64,000 nt of DNA from Flammulina velutipes (lineage: Eukaryota; Basidiomycota; Agaricomycetes; Agaricales; Physalacriaceae): positions 620,001 to 684,000 of the forward strand of contig CM022373.1 of NCBI GenBank assembly GCA_011800155.1, in the 5' to 3' direction. Position 1 is the first letter of the stretch, and every line of letters starts with the position of its first letter. This document shows positions 11,235 through 23,114 of the stretch, in pieces. The translations under genes and the position numbers were made by a program. The notes below the pieces were generated by a model. That model was not told the DNA's origin. It made no database searches and was given only the letters and a program-made list of their open reading frames with translations.

Positions 11235-11584
11235 GAAGGAAAGCGGTAAGAAAAGGTTGAAGCTAAATTTGGAATTTCGATGATTTGATCACTTTCAAAT
11301 TCAATGGATTGTAGGTCTGGATAAATAGGCTGCAGTAGACACAGAAAACAGCCATTCCAAATCAGCAAACGCTGGAAGCTGGAAGTTAAATTTCCACCTC
11401 GAGTACTTACAGAATTATGAGGGTACCAGGTAGACCGAAGATGGCTGTTATCAAAGAAGCTCAGTCCAGTTGTACAGCTGTACAGTTGTATATGGTTACA
11501 CATAGACAAGATACATAGCAATAAGTGGTATAATACAGGATGAACCGTTGGGATTGTAACCTAATTGTAGAGATAGAGAAACTG
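11235..11584. other. Intergenic between NTO1 3' end and KRI1 5' end
   Basis: 350 bp, relatively AT-rich, with no gene seen. It must hold the NTO1 3' untranslated region and the KRI1 promoter, both on the minus strand. Confidence 0.5.
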
Positions 11585-14500
11585 TTAGACAGAAGGGGAA
11601 GTTCCACTGGCTTCGGCGTTTGCTGCAGCAGCTGCAAGTGCCTCCGCCGCCAATCTTTTTGGCCCAAACGGCCGACCTGGCCGCCTTTTGACCACGACCT
11701 CGCCAGTAAGGGGGTCAACATTCGTGCTGCTACTCGCCACAGATTTCCGAGGTCCACTCGCTTGGTCTTTGGGCTTCGTGCTGCCGCTCGCCACAGAACT
11801 TCCCCCGTGTTCGCTCCTTGCTTCTTCAGACGCTTCGGTAACACTGGCGGCCACAGATTTGCGAGGGCGACCTATGCGGCCTTTGGGCTTAACAGCGGGC
11901 GTAACGATAACGTCTGTGTCGCCACCCTCAGAGTCGAGTACGTCTGCTTCTACGACAGCACCGATAACATCGCCGTCACCATCGTCATTCGAGACACCGT
12001 GGATGACAGCTGTTGTAGATTTACGAGGGCGTCCTCTGGGGCCTTTGCTAGGAAGTGGAACGTCGACATCGCCCATCTTGTCACCGAGGTTCTCTTCGAG
12101 GGCAGAATTTGATACGCCACGGACAGCGGCTGCCAGGGATTTGCGAGGCCTCCCTCTGCCTTTTTTCCCGGCCGTATCCCCACTGCCACTCGCCACAGGT
12201 CCCTCTCCTTGTTCAGCGTTGCCATCCTCGTTGACAGTATCGCCAGTCGACACACCACGGACACTGGCTGTCATGGATTTGCGGGGTCGACCTCGACCTT
12301 TGCTTTTGGCCTTTCCAGCTGGGAGATCGTTGTCACCGCCGTTGGCAAGAGACTGTTCCGTGGGTTCGGCGTCAACATCCTCTTCACCCCCAGTGGCTGC
12401 GAGAGACTTGCGTGTCCGACCTTTGGATTTCACTACGGTTTGCGTGCCGCTGCCGCTAGCCACTGGCTCCTCCGCGTCCGCCTGCTCCATTACTAGTTTG
12501 GCTATACTAAACGAACAGTCAGTCATGCACCGACAATTACACAAAGGAATGCGAAACGTACTGATAATTCTCGATTACAGCCCGCCGTTGATTAGTCTTC
12601 TCTTTGAAAAGTTTTCCTTGCATAATTGACTTGGAGGACAACATATCTTCATCGAGCTCTACGAAAGGATGTTAGGTCGACACAATAAAATCTGCTGGTA
12701 GATCAAAGACTTGCCTGGGTGGACGTTGAATGCACGAAGACACCGATTTGGTGCCCGCTCCCTACAATGTCAATGAGAATGGGACAACATATTTGAATGC
12801 TCAAACTTACCAAACAGATAGACCAGAACTCAAGAACATCACCGGGTACCCCTTATTTGACTTGTTCTGCAGTTTAGGTGGTATGAGGGGATGGTCTTCC
12901 GACTCTACTATGCCGGGATAGAAAAAGGGTGAAACTAGACCAGTGTCAGAAAATGCTTTCCACAGAGAATCCAAGTAACTTACCAGCTTTGGCCCACACT
13001 ACATTGGAGAGGTAGTTAGACAAGAACTCAGGTTCGAGAGACAGACGTACCAAATGTCCCGGGAGGTACTTTGTAATCTTCGGGAAATGTTCCTAGGAGC
13101 CTCATGGGATGAACCTTCTGTGGCACTTTAGAGTTCTTTTTCTGTCGTGTTTTCGGGGTAACAATCTCTTCGATGATCCATGTTGAACCCTCTTTGCGGA
13201 CTATCCTCCCAGGATTCAGACGCTGCACGTCCTCAAGAGTGAGTTCTGCCTCTTCGTCCGAAGATCCTTCCGCGTCCGCCTCGCCGTCGTTATTAGAGGC
13301 AGAATTTTCGAGCTGTTTAGGATCTTGGGGTGCCGGCTGTTCCTCCCTAGCGTCTCCTTCAATATTATCGTCGGGTGTTGTAATAGATGGGTCAAGCTGA
13401 AGGGGAACAGTGTCATCCACATGAGGCGAATCCGACTCAGGATGGACTGGTTGGTCTTCGCCACTAACTGAAGCAGAACCAACCTGCTCATCACCCAAGT
13501 CGAGCGTCTCAGTTGGAAGGGCTACGGGTTCCGGTGGTGCGGGTGCGGGTGTGGGTGCGTCGTTCCCTGGCGACGACGTCTCTTCCACAGCCATAGCCTC
13601 CTTGTCACCAGAAGGTACGGGATTGGCATCGCTGGACACTTCTTCAGGCAGGGCATCGTGAAGGGGAAGGGCAGATGTCGCGAGTGGCTGAGAGATATCC
13701 TCGTCGGGCAGCGACATCATTTCGAGATTCGTAGGCTCCTCAATGGGCTCTTCACGCGGAAGACTGGCGTCGTGAGCGGTATCATCTTCACTGGGTGGCT
13801 GAAGACTGGTAGCCGTAGCCTCGAGACCTTGAGAGGACGAGAATTCCTCATTGAAAACAGAGGTATCGTTTTGGCCATTGAGTTCCTCATCCACTGGCAG
13901 CGGCCCAAACAGCTCTTCGAGCTCATCAGACTTGGGGGTCTCCTCTCCTGACATATCCTGGTCCTCGCTCTCTTCTTCATCAGCGCTTGGGCTGGCTGCA
14001 TCGTCATCCCGATCCAAAGGTGAAGGAGAGCGACGTATTGGGGGAGATGCTTTTGGCGAAATAGAGGGAACCTTGGCAGGTGAAGCATGTTCTTGTAGGA
14101 GAGGAACGTCGAACTCTGTGGGGGAGACGATCATTTCAGGACCTTCCACCTCTGAGTCCTTCGTGCGTGGGTGTCGGTCGAAGGTAGAGTCGTTTTCTGG
14201 TTTTTCGGTTCGAACGACGGGTTCTCCCAACTGTGCTGGCAGAAGCGCCTCAGCAACTCCCTCGTCGGGTGCTGATATCAGGTCTTCCTCCGGTGATTCT
14301 GAGTCTGACATATACTCGACTAGAGGTGGGACCCCGCCTGCTGAGTCGGCTGTTGCTCCCAAGTTTGAGCCCATATCCAGTTCGGACCGGAGCGTCTCCG
14401 TTTCTTCCTGAGCAGGAACATGTTCCTCGTTGTGGTTTGACGCGTCACCGCCCTCGGCATAGATGCCTTGAACCAGCGAAACGGAATCTGGCCGAGATCC

Positions 14501-17492
14501 ATCCTGTTCCTCCTGATCGTCGGGTGGGGGACGAGCAGCGCTAATATCTTCCATTTCCTCTGGTTGAGGTTCGATCGGAGGTACAGACAGCAGAGGCTCT
14601 TCACTCGGCGTCTCAGGTACCATGCTAGAACGTGATTCCGTTTCAGCATCCACGGTCGGTGTGCGTAATGGTATAGACGCAGACTTCTTGCGATTGACTA
14701 GAAAGTCATTAGCACCATGAATCATGAAGCAACTCGAGAACTAATCGTACGCTTGCGCTTCTTCGGCGGGGGCGGCGGAGGCAATTGAACTTGTTGAGAT
14801 ATGGAAGGCCCACCAGCACTTGCCCTCTTTCGCTTCGCTCCTTCGGGTAGCACCCAACCAGCATCGAAGTATCGGAAATGGTCCATCTTGGCAACATCTT
14901 CCGCGAACTTGGGCACACTCGCCTGTCCTGCCCAATGCTCCTCTTCTTCGCCCGATGTGCTGCGCGCCCTTTTTCGAGGGCCGCGGGAACCAGAGGCATG
15001 GTCGATCACTTCCTGCGGGACTTCCACAACCATCGGAATAGGTTCCTCGGGTTGCTGTTGCCTCTCTTTTCCGGATTTCTTCTTCGAACCTTTGGACTTG
15101 TTGGCCTTCTTCTCCTTCTTGGACAACGGAACTGGTTGGGACGGTGGCGTAGGTGGTGGGGGAGCAGGCGGGGGAGGTTTCAATATAGCGTCCTCAAAGT
15201 TGAAGAGAGTGGTGATGGGGTCCTTTTCGATAACGTACTCGACGTCGTCCTGGATCGATTGCGGTTCATAAAGCATATTAAGCACGTCAAGTGGCGGTTC
15301 GAGGTCTCCAACATCTGCTAAAGGGCCACTCGACGAGGCATCGCCGTTTGGTGTGACAGGATAATGAGACGACGCTAGCTTTTCCAACTCCTGGAAGATC
15401 GCCGGAGCTTGCGTTTCAATTCGTTCTGCGGTCTTGTAAAACGGCGTAGAAGGAGGATTGTAGAGCTTTGCATTCTTCCAAACTAGGTTGATGTCTTCCT
15501 GTAAATTTGTCAGTCGTTACGATCATCACTTGGGTTGAATCTACCTTGAATGACTGCAAATCCCGATATTCATGTTTATCCAGTTTCGACGCGATGACCT
15601 TCCAGCACATTGGATTCTTGACGATATCGAAATAGTCCGGAACTTGTATACGGGAAACGGGATTCTGGAAATGACCCGTCCGATCTATACTGCAAGATCA
15701 TGAAATTAGAGGTGAGAATCGGGACAGATGGTGTCGATACGCACGCTACAATACGCCCGAAAGCAGTTCGCAGAGGAGCCTCGTGAGAAAACATGACCGA
15801 GGTGAGAACACGATGAACGATGAGTGTCTGCTTCAACTTTCGACTCTCCCGTTTGCGGACCAATTCAGCGATGATCTTCGCTGTCTCCAAGTCGTCGCGA
15901 AGATCATTGAGAATCTGAACGATTGTCTTAGTATACGTCCATTGAATAGAAGGACGAAATTTACTTCCAGCTTTCTCTTCTTGGTAGCCACCTTATCTAA
16001 GTCTGTAGAAGAGGATGGCCATGCTTCCTTATGCAATCGTTTCAAGAGGGGAGCACCGCGTCTGTGTTCGCGCTTTAGGCTCCAATACTTACAGACGGCA
16101 ACGACAAAGTCCTGCTTCTTGCGCACATTAATCCTGCTGATGTATTGAGTGATCCTATCCGCGATAATCCATGGTATCACTGGGGGAGACGCCTTGTATT
16201 TCTTCGCGTATGCGCGCGCCGTCTTGGAGTTTGCAGCAACTGTGCTCTGTTCAGCCTCTTGACGAGCTTGTGTGTGCGCCTCTTTGAATGCTTCCTACTG
16301 TCTGTTAGCTGTTGCATGTAAAGAGACGAATTAGAGTTCTTACAGGTAGATGAGTGGGACAGTAGTGGGACAGGTCTGTAGTTCCCTTCATGGGAAGTAA
16401 TAGCTTCCACTTGCGCGCGCAAGTTACATGATAGGCAACAGGACACTGTCCTTTCCGACATTGGATGCAGGTGCCATTATTCGCGAGGTTACAGATGATG
16501 CACTTGAGCTTTTCTCGTTTAGGATCAACATTGGAGATCACTGCTGGTTCCATGGTCTGTCCGTTCTCCAATGTTGCGTTCGGGGTCCATAGAACACAGA
16601 GAAGATGAACCCAATCTCCGGAAGTGGTTTGCTTGAATGCTCCTCCTTCGTTAGGGCAGAGAACACATTCGACTGGGTGCCCAGGAGCAACTTCACATTT
16701 TCGACATAACCATTGACCTTCGGGGATGTAGGGCACACCATAACAATCTATTATTGTCAGGATAGAGTACCAGAGCATTGCAATTGGGCACACCTTGATG
16801 AACTGCCAGGTTGCAACCATCGCAGAACACAATCGCGTTAGTATTTTCGCCCTCAGAGTCGTCACAAATGGCGCAGAACGACTCTTCGGACGGAAGTTCG
16901 AAATCGTCGCGAGGTACATGTTTGTTCTGCAAGAATGATAAGTTTATGGTCAATAAAAATGGACGCGACACGCACTAGTTCGTAGTATTCCTTCTCTAGC
17001 CTGTCCATTATGATTTCGAAAGTTTCGTAGGAGACGGTGTTTATTTGTTGAGCCTTGCGTTCGGCGTTCATTGCGAGTAGCCATTCTTCGTCTGTTGCGC
17101 GTCAGCTCAGGCATCCAAGCGGTCAAAGGCGCGTCTACCTTGCTCGTCCATGTCGTATTCTACCTGGCGGGACAAGTCCAGATCCAGTGGCTCTAGTAGG
17201 GGAATCAGCGAAACTTGGAGACGCTGTATGACTTTGCACGCACCAATGTATCGCACATAGTGATCTGGGCGTTGGTACTGTGTGAGGTCGTTGACTGCAG
17301 AGACGTGTTTAGAAGGCAAATGAAAGGTTGAATTTGGCGCGCACATCCATAGGCCTTCATTTGGTTGTCGTGGACGCCTGTTGGTATATTGCCGCTTTCT
17401 GTTCTTTTGTAGAGCGCCACAGGCAGCTTTGGCGTCTCTACAGGCGACATTGCGACCGACTCTGATTGGCGTCGCACCGGTCCCCGAGCCAT
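11585..17492 (-). CDS. NTO1: BRPF/Nto1-type histone acetyltransferase scaffold: EPL1-PHD-ePHD-bromo-PWWP-AT-hook
   Basis: One long gene of about 15 exons, roughly 1,700 residues. Order of parts: EPL1-like segment ([20 protein letters not shown], then [11 protein letters not shown]); PHD finger ([30 protein letters not shown]); extended PHD ([12 protein letters not shown] to YHVTCARKW); bromodomain ([28 protein letters not shown], with the acetyl-lysine-binding Asn in KLYN); about 700 residues of acidic low complexity; PWWP ([16 protein letters not shown] to [11 protein letters not shown]); and a tail with repeated GRPRKS AT-hook cores. This is the layout of animal BRPF proteins, which join MYST acetyltransferases to chromatin. 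The intron at 12659-12714 has a GC donor. The start at 17492 gives [12 protein letters not shown]; another in-frame ATG lies upstream. Confidence 0.9.
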
Positions 17493-17599
17493 GGTCGCGG
17501 TGTTAGAGCAAGATGATGTGCAGACTGGGGTTAGGGTCAAGACATCAATTGTCGATCATTTTGACACCCTTTCTTCTCAGACTCTCTTTCTTCTTTCCA

Positions 17600-19527
17600 A
17601 TGAACATGGGCCGCACAAAGACGAAGAAAGTGGCTGTCCCTCAGAAATCCAGTGCGGCCTCTTCCTCGTTTTGCTGAATATTTCTCTAATTTTTTGGGCA
17701 GAGCTGAAGAAAGATCCGGGCGTTCCTCGATTGCCAGACCTGAAAGTGAGGAATGCAGAAAAGCAGCGGGTTCATGCCAAGATCGCGCGCGGGCCCAAAG
17801 ATGGCGACACCATGATGGCTTCGGAGCCGACATTGGCATCTCTGGCTCAGGCAGCGGAAGACTATACAGAGGCATCCAGCTCGACGGATCCGGTCACGAA
17901 AACTAGGGAACAACTCCGAAAATACTATCTACGCACGCTTCACAAGGTCATCGAGCAGAGTGACATTGTCGTCCTGGTACTCGATGCTCGCGATCCGGAA
18001 GGCTGTCGTAGTCGGCTCGTCGAGGAGGAAGTCCGCCGGCACGACAAGACATTGGTCTTCGTTTTGAACAAAGTTGGTGAGTTCCTTTCAGCTTAAATAC
18101 ATCTTCAAAAAATATTAACCTGTGGCGTTTAGATCTTATTCCCAAAGACAACGCTCAAGCATGGCTAAAGCACCTCCGTCATTCAACGCCAACCCTACCT
18201 TTCCGCGCCCCATCCTCCTCCGCCACTCAACCCCGATTTACCTCTACCGCCCCCGCTTTGATGAAACTACTCAAGGCGTATAAACCATCTGCAGGTAGCG
18301 TCACAGTCGGTGTCGTCGGATACCCCAATGTTGGCAAAAGCAGCCTGATAAACTCGTTGAAGAGAAGCAAGGTATGTCCCCACGTTTCAAATGTTGCAAT
18401 ACCCTTACTTGCCTCAGGTCTGTGCAGTTGCAGCACAACCAGGCCACACGAAGGACCTCCAGTCAATCCAGCTCGAGCGTGGAATGCGCATCGTCGACTC
18501 TCCGGGAGTCGTTTTCGACGAAGATGATTTCAAGGAGAAGGGCGAAAGTAGTAAAGGAAATATTCTACTTCGAAATGTGGTCAAGGTGGAAGACGTCGAT
18601 GATCCCATCGCAGTCGGTAAGACACCATGCTATACATTTCTCACATGGAATTAACATTTTTATAGTGGACCAGATACTGGCGCGTACCCCTCCCGAGAAG
18701 ATTCAAAAATTATATGATCTCCCCGAGTTCTCAAGTGCCCTGGAGTTTGTTACCATGCTAGCTTTGAAGAGTGGGCGACTGTTGAAAGTAACAAATTTCA
18801 TTCTCTTTTGAATCATCGTTAATCCTAAATTCCCAAGGGAGGAACACCCGATTTGCTTGCGGCTGCCCGACATGTTCTCAACGACTGGAATCATCAAAAA
18901 ATTCCATACTTCAGTCAACCTCCTACTATCCATCCGTCATCAATTCCTACTCGCTGTATGTCTCTAATAACTCCCTACTAACCGCTCACTGATAGCCTCT
19001 TAGTATCCAATGACGAAATCGCACCTGGCGCTGAGGCGGTCGGACAAGCTCAAATCCTTTCCGAGTACTCCAAACCCTTCGCACTCCCAGGCCTCGAAAA
19101 TCTATTTGGCTCCGCTGACGCCGGTGCCTTCGGTGAAGGAGACGCCATGGACGAGGATGTCTTTTACGATGCTCAGGAAGATTTCGACGAAGCCACCGGT
19201 ATGCAAGTCGAGGAAAGCCTCTCAACGGGAACGAGACGACAAAGCCTGGGCAAACACGCACGATCCCCCTCACCCGCACCAGACCCGAACGAAATGGACA
19301 CGTCTAGCTCTTCTCAGCCACAAATAAGACAACCAAAGAGACAGCGGAAGACGAAGGATCCAATTCTTGATGGGACACATTTAGCTAGTCGGAACCCGCT
19401 GAACAGAGGTGTGCTAAAGAAGGAGAGGAAGAAAGAGAGGAAGCTGGCTAAGATGAGGGACAAGGCCCTGGCAGGCGCCGGCGGGATGGAGGTAGACGCT
19501 GACTTGGAGTTCACGTTTATGGCATGA
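17600..19527 (+). CDS. NUG1: Nucleolar circularly permuted GTPase, Nug1/GNL3 family
   Basis: Several exons with phase-consistent GT-AG introns. The N-terminus MNMGRTKTKKVAVPQKSKLKKDPGVP is basic, typical of the family's RNA-binding start. G motifs are in permuted order: NKVD (G4, split by an intron near 18074) precedes GYPNVGKSS (G1), GHTK (G2) and DSPG (G3). The MMR1/HSR1 signature TLHKVIEQSDIVVLVLDARDPEG lies between. Members act in 60S pre-ribosome maturation and export from the nucleolus. The C-terminus is Lys/Arg-rich (KKERKKERKLAKMRDKAL). Nug1 and Grn1/GNL3-type orthologues are close and I cannot fully separate them by eye. Start codon is 107 bp from that of the divergent NTO1. Confidence 0.88.
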
Positions 19528-20227
19528 TGCACATGTTAACGAGTAGTCTCTATGATTGCTTCCGGGGCGTAGCACAATATACAGCAATATTGCGCTCAGC
19601 CTTGCTGCTAGACCAGCTAACACAGATGGTGGCAGTCAAAATCCGCGACGCCCCTACGCTTCTCGCATGGTACAAGGGCGCCTCCAAATGACCTAAAATC
19701 ACAGGTCCAGGGACCAGCAGTAGACCAGCACAGCTCTGAGGCGTAAAAAGCTTCGAGTGTGCCTTTTGTGTGCCTGCTGAAACTCGAAGTCGAATATCTC
19801 CGTATATGGTAGAGTAGATTCAACAGAGCCCCAAGGCCAAACAAGTACAAAGAATGTTTGCGCTCAAAAATTGGAAAAGTGACACCTTCCATCGAACTTT
19901 CGGTGTCTACACTTCCTCTAAAGGAATACCAGAAGCATACACTCCATCCTAGGCCGGGCGTTCATTGCCTTTAAGAAACTTGTTTCCCAGGTTAGTGTAA
20001 TCGCACGCCACCACTGCGTGATTCAACGCAATTGTGATTTTCAGGTCTTCCACATGCTGCCGCATGCTCACTCCATGCTCCTGTACGCTCCAGTCCTTCG
20101 GCCTGCTACAGCCAAGCGAAGCATCATTGGCACCTTCCTTGTTCCGGATCACGCAACGTCCGTCGCCGGTTTATAAATGATTTTTTCAATCGTGAGGCTC
20201 GCTTCAAAACCACATCTAGTACTTAGG
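19528..20227. other. Intergenic, no gene seen
   Basis: 700 bp between the GTPase gene and the permease. Short frames only. An in-frame ATG at 20177 could extend the permease by 17 residues, but the start at 20228 is preferred. Confidence 0.45.
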
Positions 20228-22216
20228 ATGGCTGACGAAACGAAGCTCAAGAGTTCTTCGGGATCGTCGAAGTATGGTTCTGTTGTCGACGAGCCCATCG
20301 TACGGTCCACTGTAGGCGATAGCGATGAGGACTCTGTGAACCCAGAGCGGAGACAGATTGGCCTCACTTCCGCAATTTTCATTATCTTCAACCGGATTAT
20401 TGGAACGGGTGTGTTTGCGACTCCTTCTAGTATCTTGTCCCTCAGCGGGAGCGTGGGTCTATCACTGTGCGTTTTTTATTCACTCCGTGAAATCATCTAC
20501 TTATTTCGACGCAGGTTTATGTGGGTGATCGGTGCAATTATCGCTTCTGCCGGGATGTGGACGTACATTGTCTGGGGAACGGTATGTCTCGCAATCTGAA
20601 CCAATTGTATATGTCCTAACGTGTGTGCATAGGCATTACCCCGCAATGGTGGAGAAAAAAATTACCTTGAGTATTTGTTCAGGTTAGTGCTCGTGTGATG
20701 AGGCGAGAGCGACGACTGATATTCAATCTAGGAAGCCCAAATATCTCGTTACATGCATGTTTGCGAGTGATGCAGTACTACTTGGTGAGTCCCAACATTG
20801 CTCTATCAATTAACTAGATCTAAACCTTCCCTTTAGCATGGGCCGCTGGTAACTCGCTCGTCTTTGGCGAATACATCCTCGTCGCAGCCAACAAAGAACC
20901 GACAAGATGGGCACTTCGTGGTGTCGGTGCCGCCTGCATCACATTCGCTTTCCTCCTCCACGGCACCGCATTGAAATGGGGCCTCCGCCTGCAAAACTTC
21001 CTTGGAATCTTCAAGGTCCTCGTGTTAGTTGTCATCATCATCACTGGATTTATCGCTCTCGGTGGACATCGCGCTGATGGTGGAGAGAAGCCTCATAACT
21101 TCACCAATGCGTTCGAGGGCACGACGGCCAGCGCAAGCTCGTTCTGCCTCAGCTTGTACAATGTTCGTACCGTTTCGTTTATTATCGCCCCCCGGCTAAC
21201 AAATAATTCTAGGTCATCTGGAGTTATATTGGATTCAGTAATCTCAACTACGGCCTTTCTGAAGTCAAGAACCCCAAGCGCACTATCCGCATCGCTGGAC
21301 CTCTTGCCATTGGTCTCATCACTATACTCTACATTTTGGCCAACATCGCCTACTTCGCCGGTGCGACGAAGGAGGAGATCACCGGCAGTGGTCGTCTTGT
21401 CGCTGCCCTCTTGTTCCGTAACGTACTAGGACCAAGAGCCGAACGAGGACTCTCCGTGTTTGTTGCACTGTCTGCGTTGGGAAATGTCTTGGCTGTCGTA
21501 CGTCTACAAACCGTCCATCATTTCTCGGATGCTCACATCTTGTTTTAGATCTTCTCACAAGGTCGCGTCAACCAGGAGCTTGGCCGAGAAGGCGTTCTTC
21601 CTTTCTCCAAACTGTGGGGCACTAACCGACCTTTCAACGCTCCTTTGGCTGGTCTCGGACTGCGTGAGTATCAGACCTCTTGAACTACTAAGGAAGGATA
21701 CTCAAACTTCTGTAGACTGGGCCCTTTGTCTCATCGTTATCTTTGCGCTCCCTCCTGGCGATGCGTACAACTTTGTCATCAACGTTGTATGTCCCAATTT
21801 TATACGTATTCTCTTTTCTTTCCCTAACTTCATCTCTCCCCCAGATCTCATACCCACTTTCTATAATCAACGCCGCCATATCCCTCGGCATCGTATACCT
21901 CCACTTCCGTCCTTACCCCGACTGGCCTAAAGTGCCCAAGTTCGCTGTATTCGCAGCCCTCTTCTTCGGCCTGGCCAATATCTTCCTCTTCATTGTGCCT
22001 TTGACACCCCCTCCAGAAGGCGGTGAGCCGTACATAGATCTCCCATATTGGACACACGCCCTCGCGGGTTGGGTGGTGTTTGCGTTGGGAGCGTTATATT
22101 GGTTGGTGTGGGTGAAGATTCTACCACGGGTTCTTGGTTACAAGCTCGTGAGAACGCGTGAGGTGGGCAAGGATGGGTTGACACGATGGACGTTTGGGAA
22201 GGTGGCTAGGGATTAA
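20228..22216 (+). CDS. Methionine permease-like transporter (LAT family of APC superfamily)
   Basis: About ten exons encode roughly 500 residues with about twelve membrane segments. After a charged cytosolic N-terminus the first helix carries FNRIIGTGVFATPSSIL, the LAT family's substrate-binding GTG motif. Later landmarks are LHGTALKWGLRLQNFLGIFKVLVLVVI, SYIGFSNLNYGLSEVKNPKRTI and NVLAVIFSQGRVNQELGREGVLPFS. These match fungal high-affinity methionine permeases (Mup1 group), so plasma-membrane uptake of methionine or a related neutral amino acid is expected. Substrate is by family only. Spliced stretches between 20460-20830 and 21490-21850 have short exons and are the least certain part. Confidence 0.88.
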
Positions 22217-22568
22217 ATTAGGGACTTGAGGGGATTATATTTAATTTTAGTAGGAGCCTCTAGAAATAATGACATGATGTTCCAGGCAAACCTCTTCGTC
22301 TGATGGGTCCAGCAACAACCATAAGTTGTGGAAGCAGGCCAAGTTGAAGTAATCAAGCAACAGTGCAATGGCATTGTAAACATGAGAACTGTTATGGCGC
22401 CCACCAGCGATTTCGTTGGTGACAAACTCATTCGGTCGTTTAGCATGGGGATTGCTTCTTGGGATGGTCAAGTCAGAATCAATCATAGCGCCAGAGACAT
22501 GGACGGTGAAGGAACATGCGTATCGATTCGTTCCGATAAGATACAGGTTTGAGTCGAGTATTTGAAGG
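22217..22568. other. Intergenic between convergent permease and EMC5
   Basis: 352 bp between the two convergent stop codons. No gene is seen; it should contain both 3' untranslated regions. Confidence 0.5.
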
Positions 22569-23064
22569 CTATGACAAGAAATTTCTGCCACGGTTCACGT
22601 AGGAGGTGAATCCTGGGCGCGCTTCCATTTCGTCAATAGATCTGGGAGTGGGTTAAAACAAGCCGTTAATCGACAACGAAAAAATGCTGACCTTTTCTTC
22701 ATCTCGCTTGCCCATGTTATGTCTTTTAACGGCGGCGCGTTGAGGGATGCGCCGAGAGTGCCCAGTATCAGTGCGACGAGAGCCTCAATCACGACCTGTA
22801 ACCAGTGAGAAAAAGAGCGGACTGATTGAGAACTGCGTACATCCTGCGGCAGCTGGCCTTCTGGTCGCTCCAGTGCTTTCAAGTGGGAAAGGTCTATGTG
22901 TATGTTAGCCATTAAAGTCAAAGCGCCTGGTATCGATGCTCACGTTCATAGGTCGAATATGCAGCTAAATGGTATAAGAACGCAGAAAGTATTGAAAAAG
23001 AGCACATACCATGGAAAAGAGCAAGTGTAGCCAGGAGCAGGAGTGTGCGACCAATGGAGGACAT
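22569..23064 (-). CDS. EMC5: ER membrane protein complex subunit 5 (EMC5/MMGT1)
   Basis: Five short exons give a protein of about 108 residues. It starts MSSIGRTLLLLATLALFHAAYSTYE (first membrane helix), continues HLSHLKALERPEGQLPQD, then VIEALVALILGTLGASLNAPPLKDITWASEMKKR (second helix and the family-typical tail), and ends ARPGFTSYVNRGRNFLS. EMC5 is a core membrane subunit of the insertase complex that places membrane proteins in the ER; animal homologues were first described as magnesium transporters. Length and motif order fit the family. The gene is divergent from ZW10 with 50 bp between start codons. Confidence 0.92.
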
Positions 23065-23114
23065 GACGTTTAGAAGGAAAGAGTACACGCGACTTCCCTT
23101 TCGCGGTCGCCGTC

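Noticed and set aside
11688..12629. 313-codon open frame antisense to the AT-hook tail of NTO1
   Set aside because: It mirrors the repetitive GC-rich codons of the sense gene and is made of the same repeated unit. The sense strand carries splice continuity with the PWWP domain.
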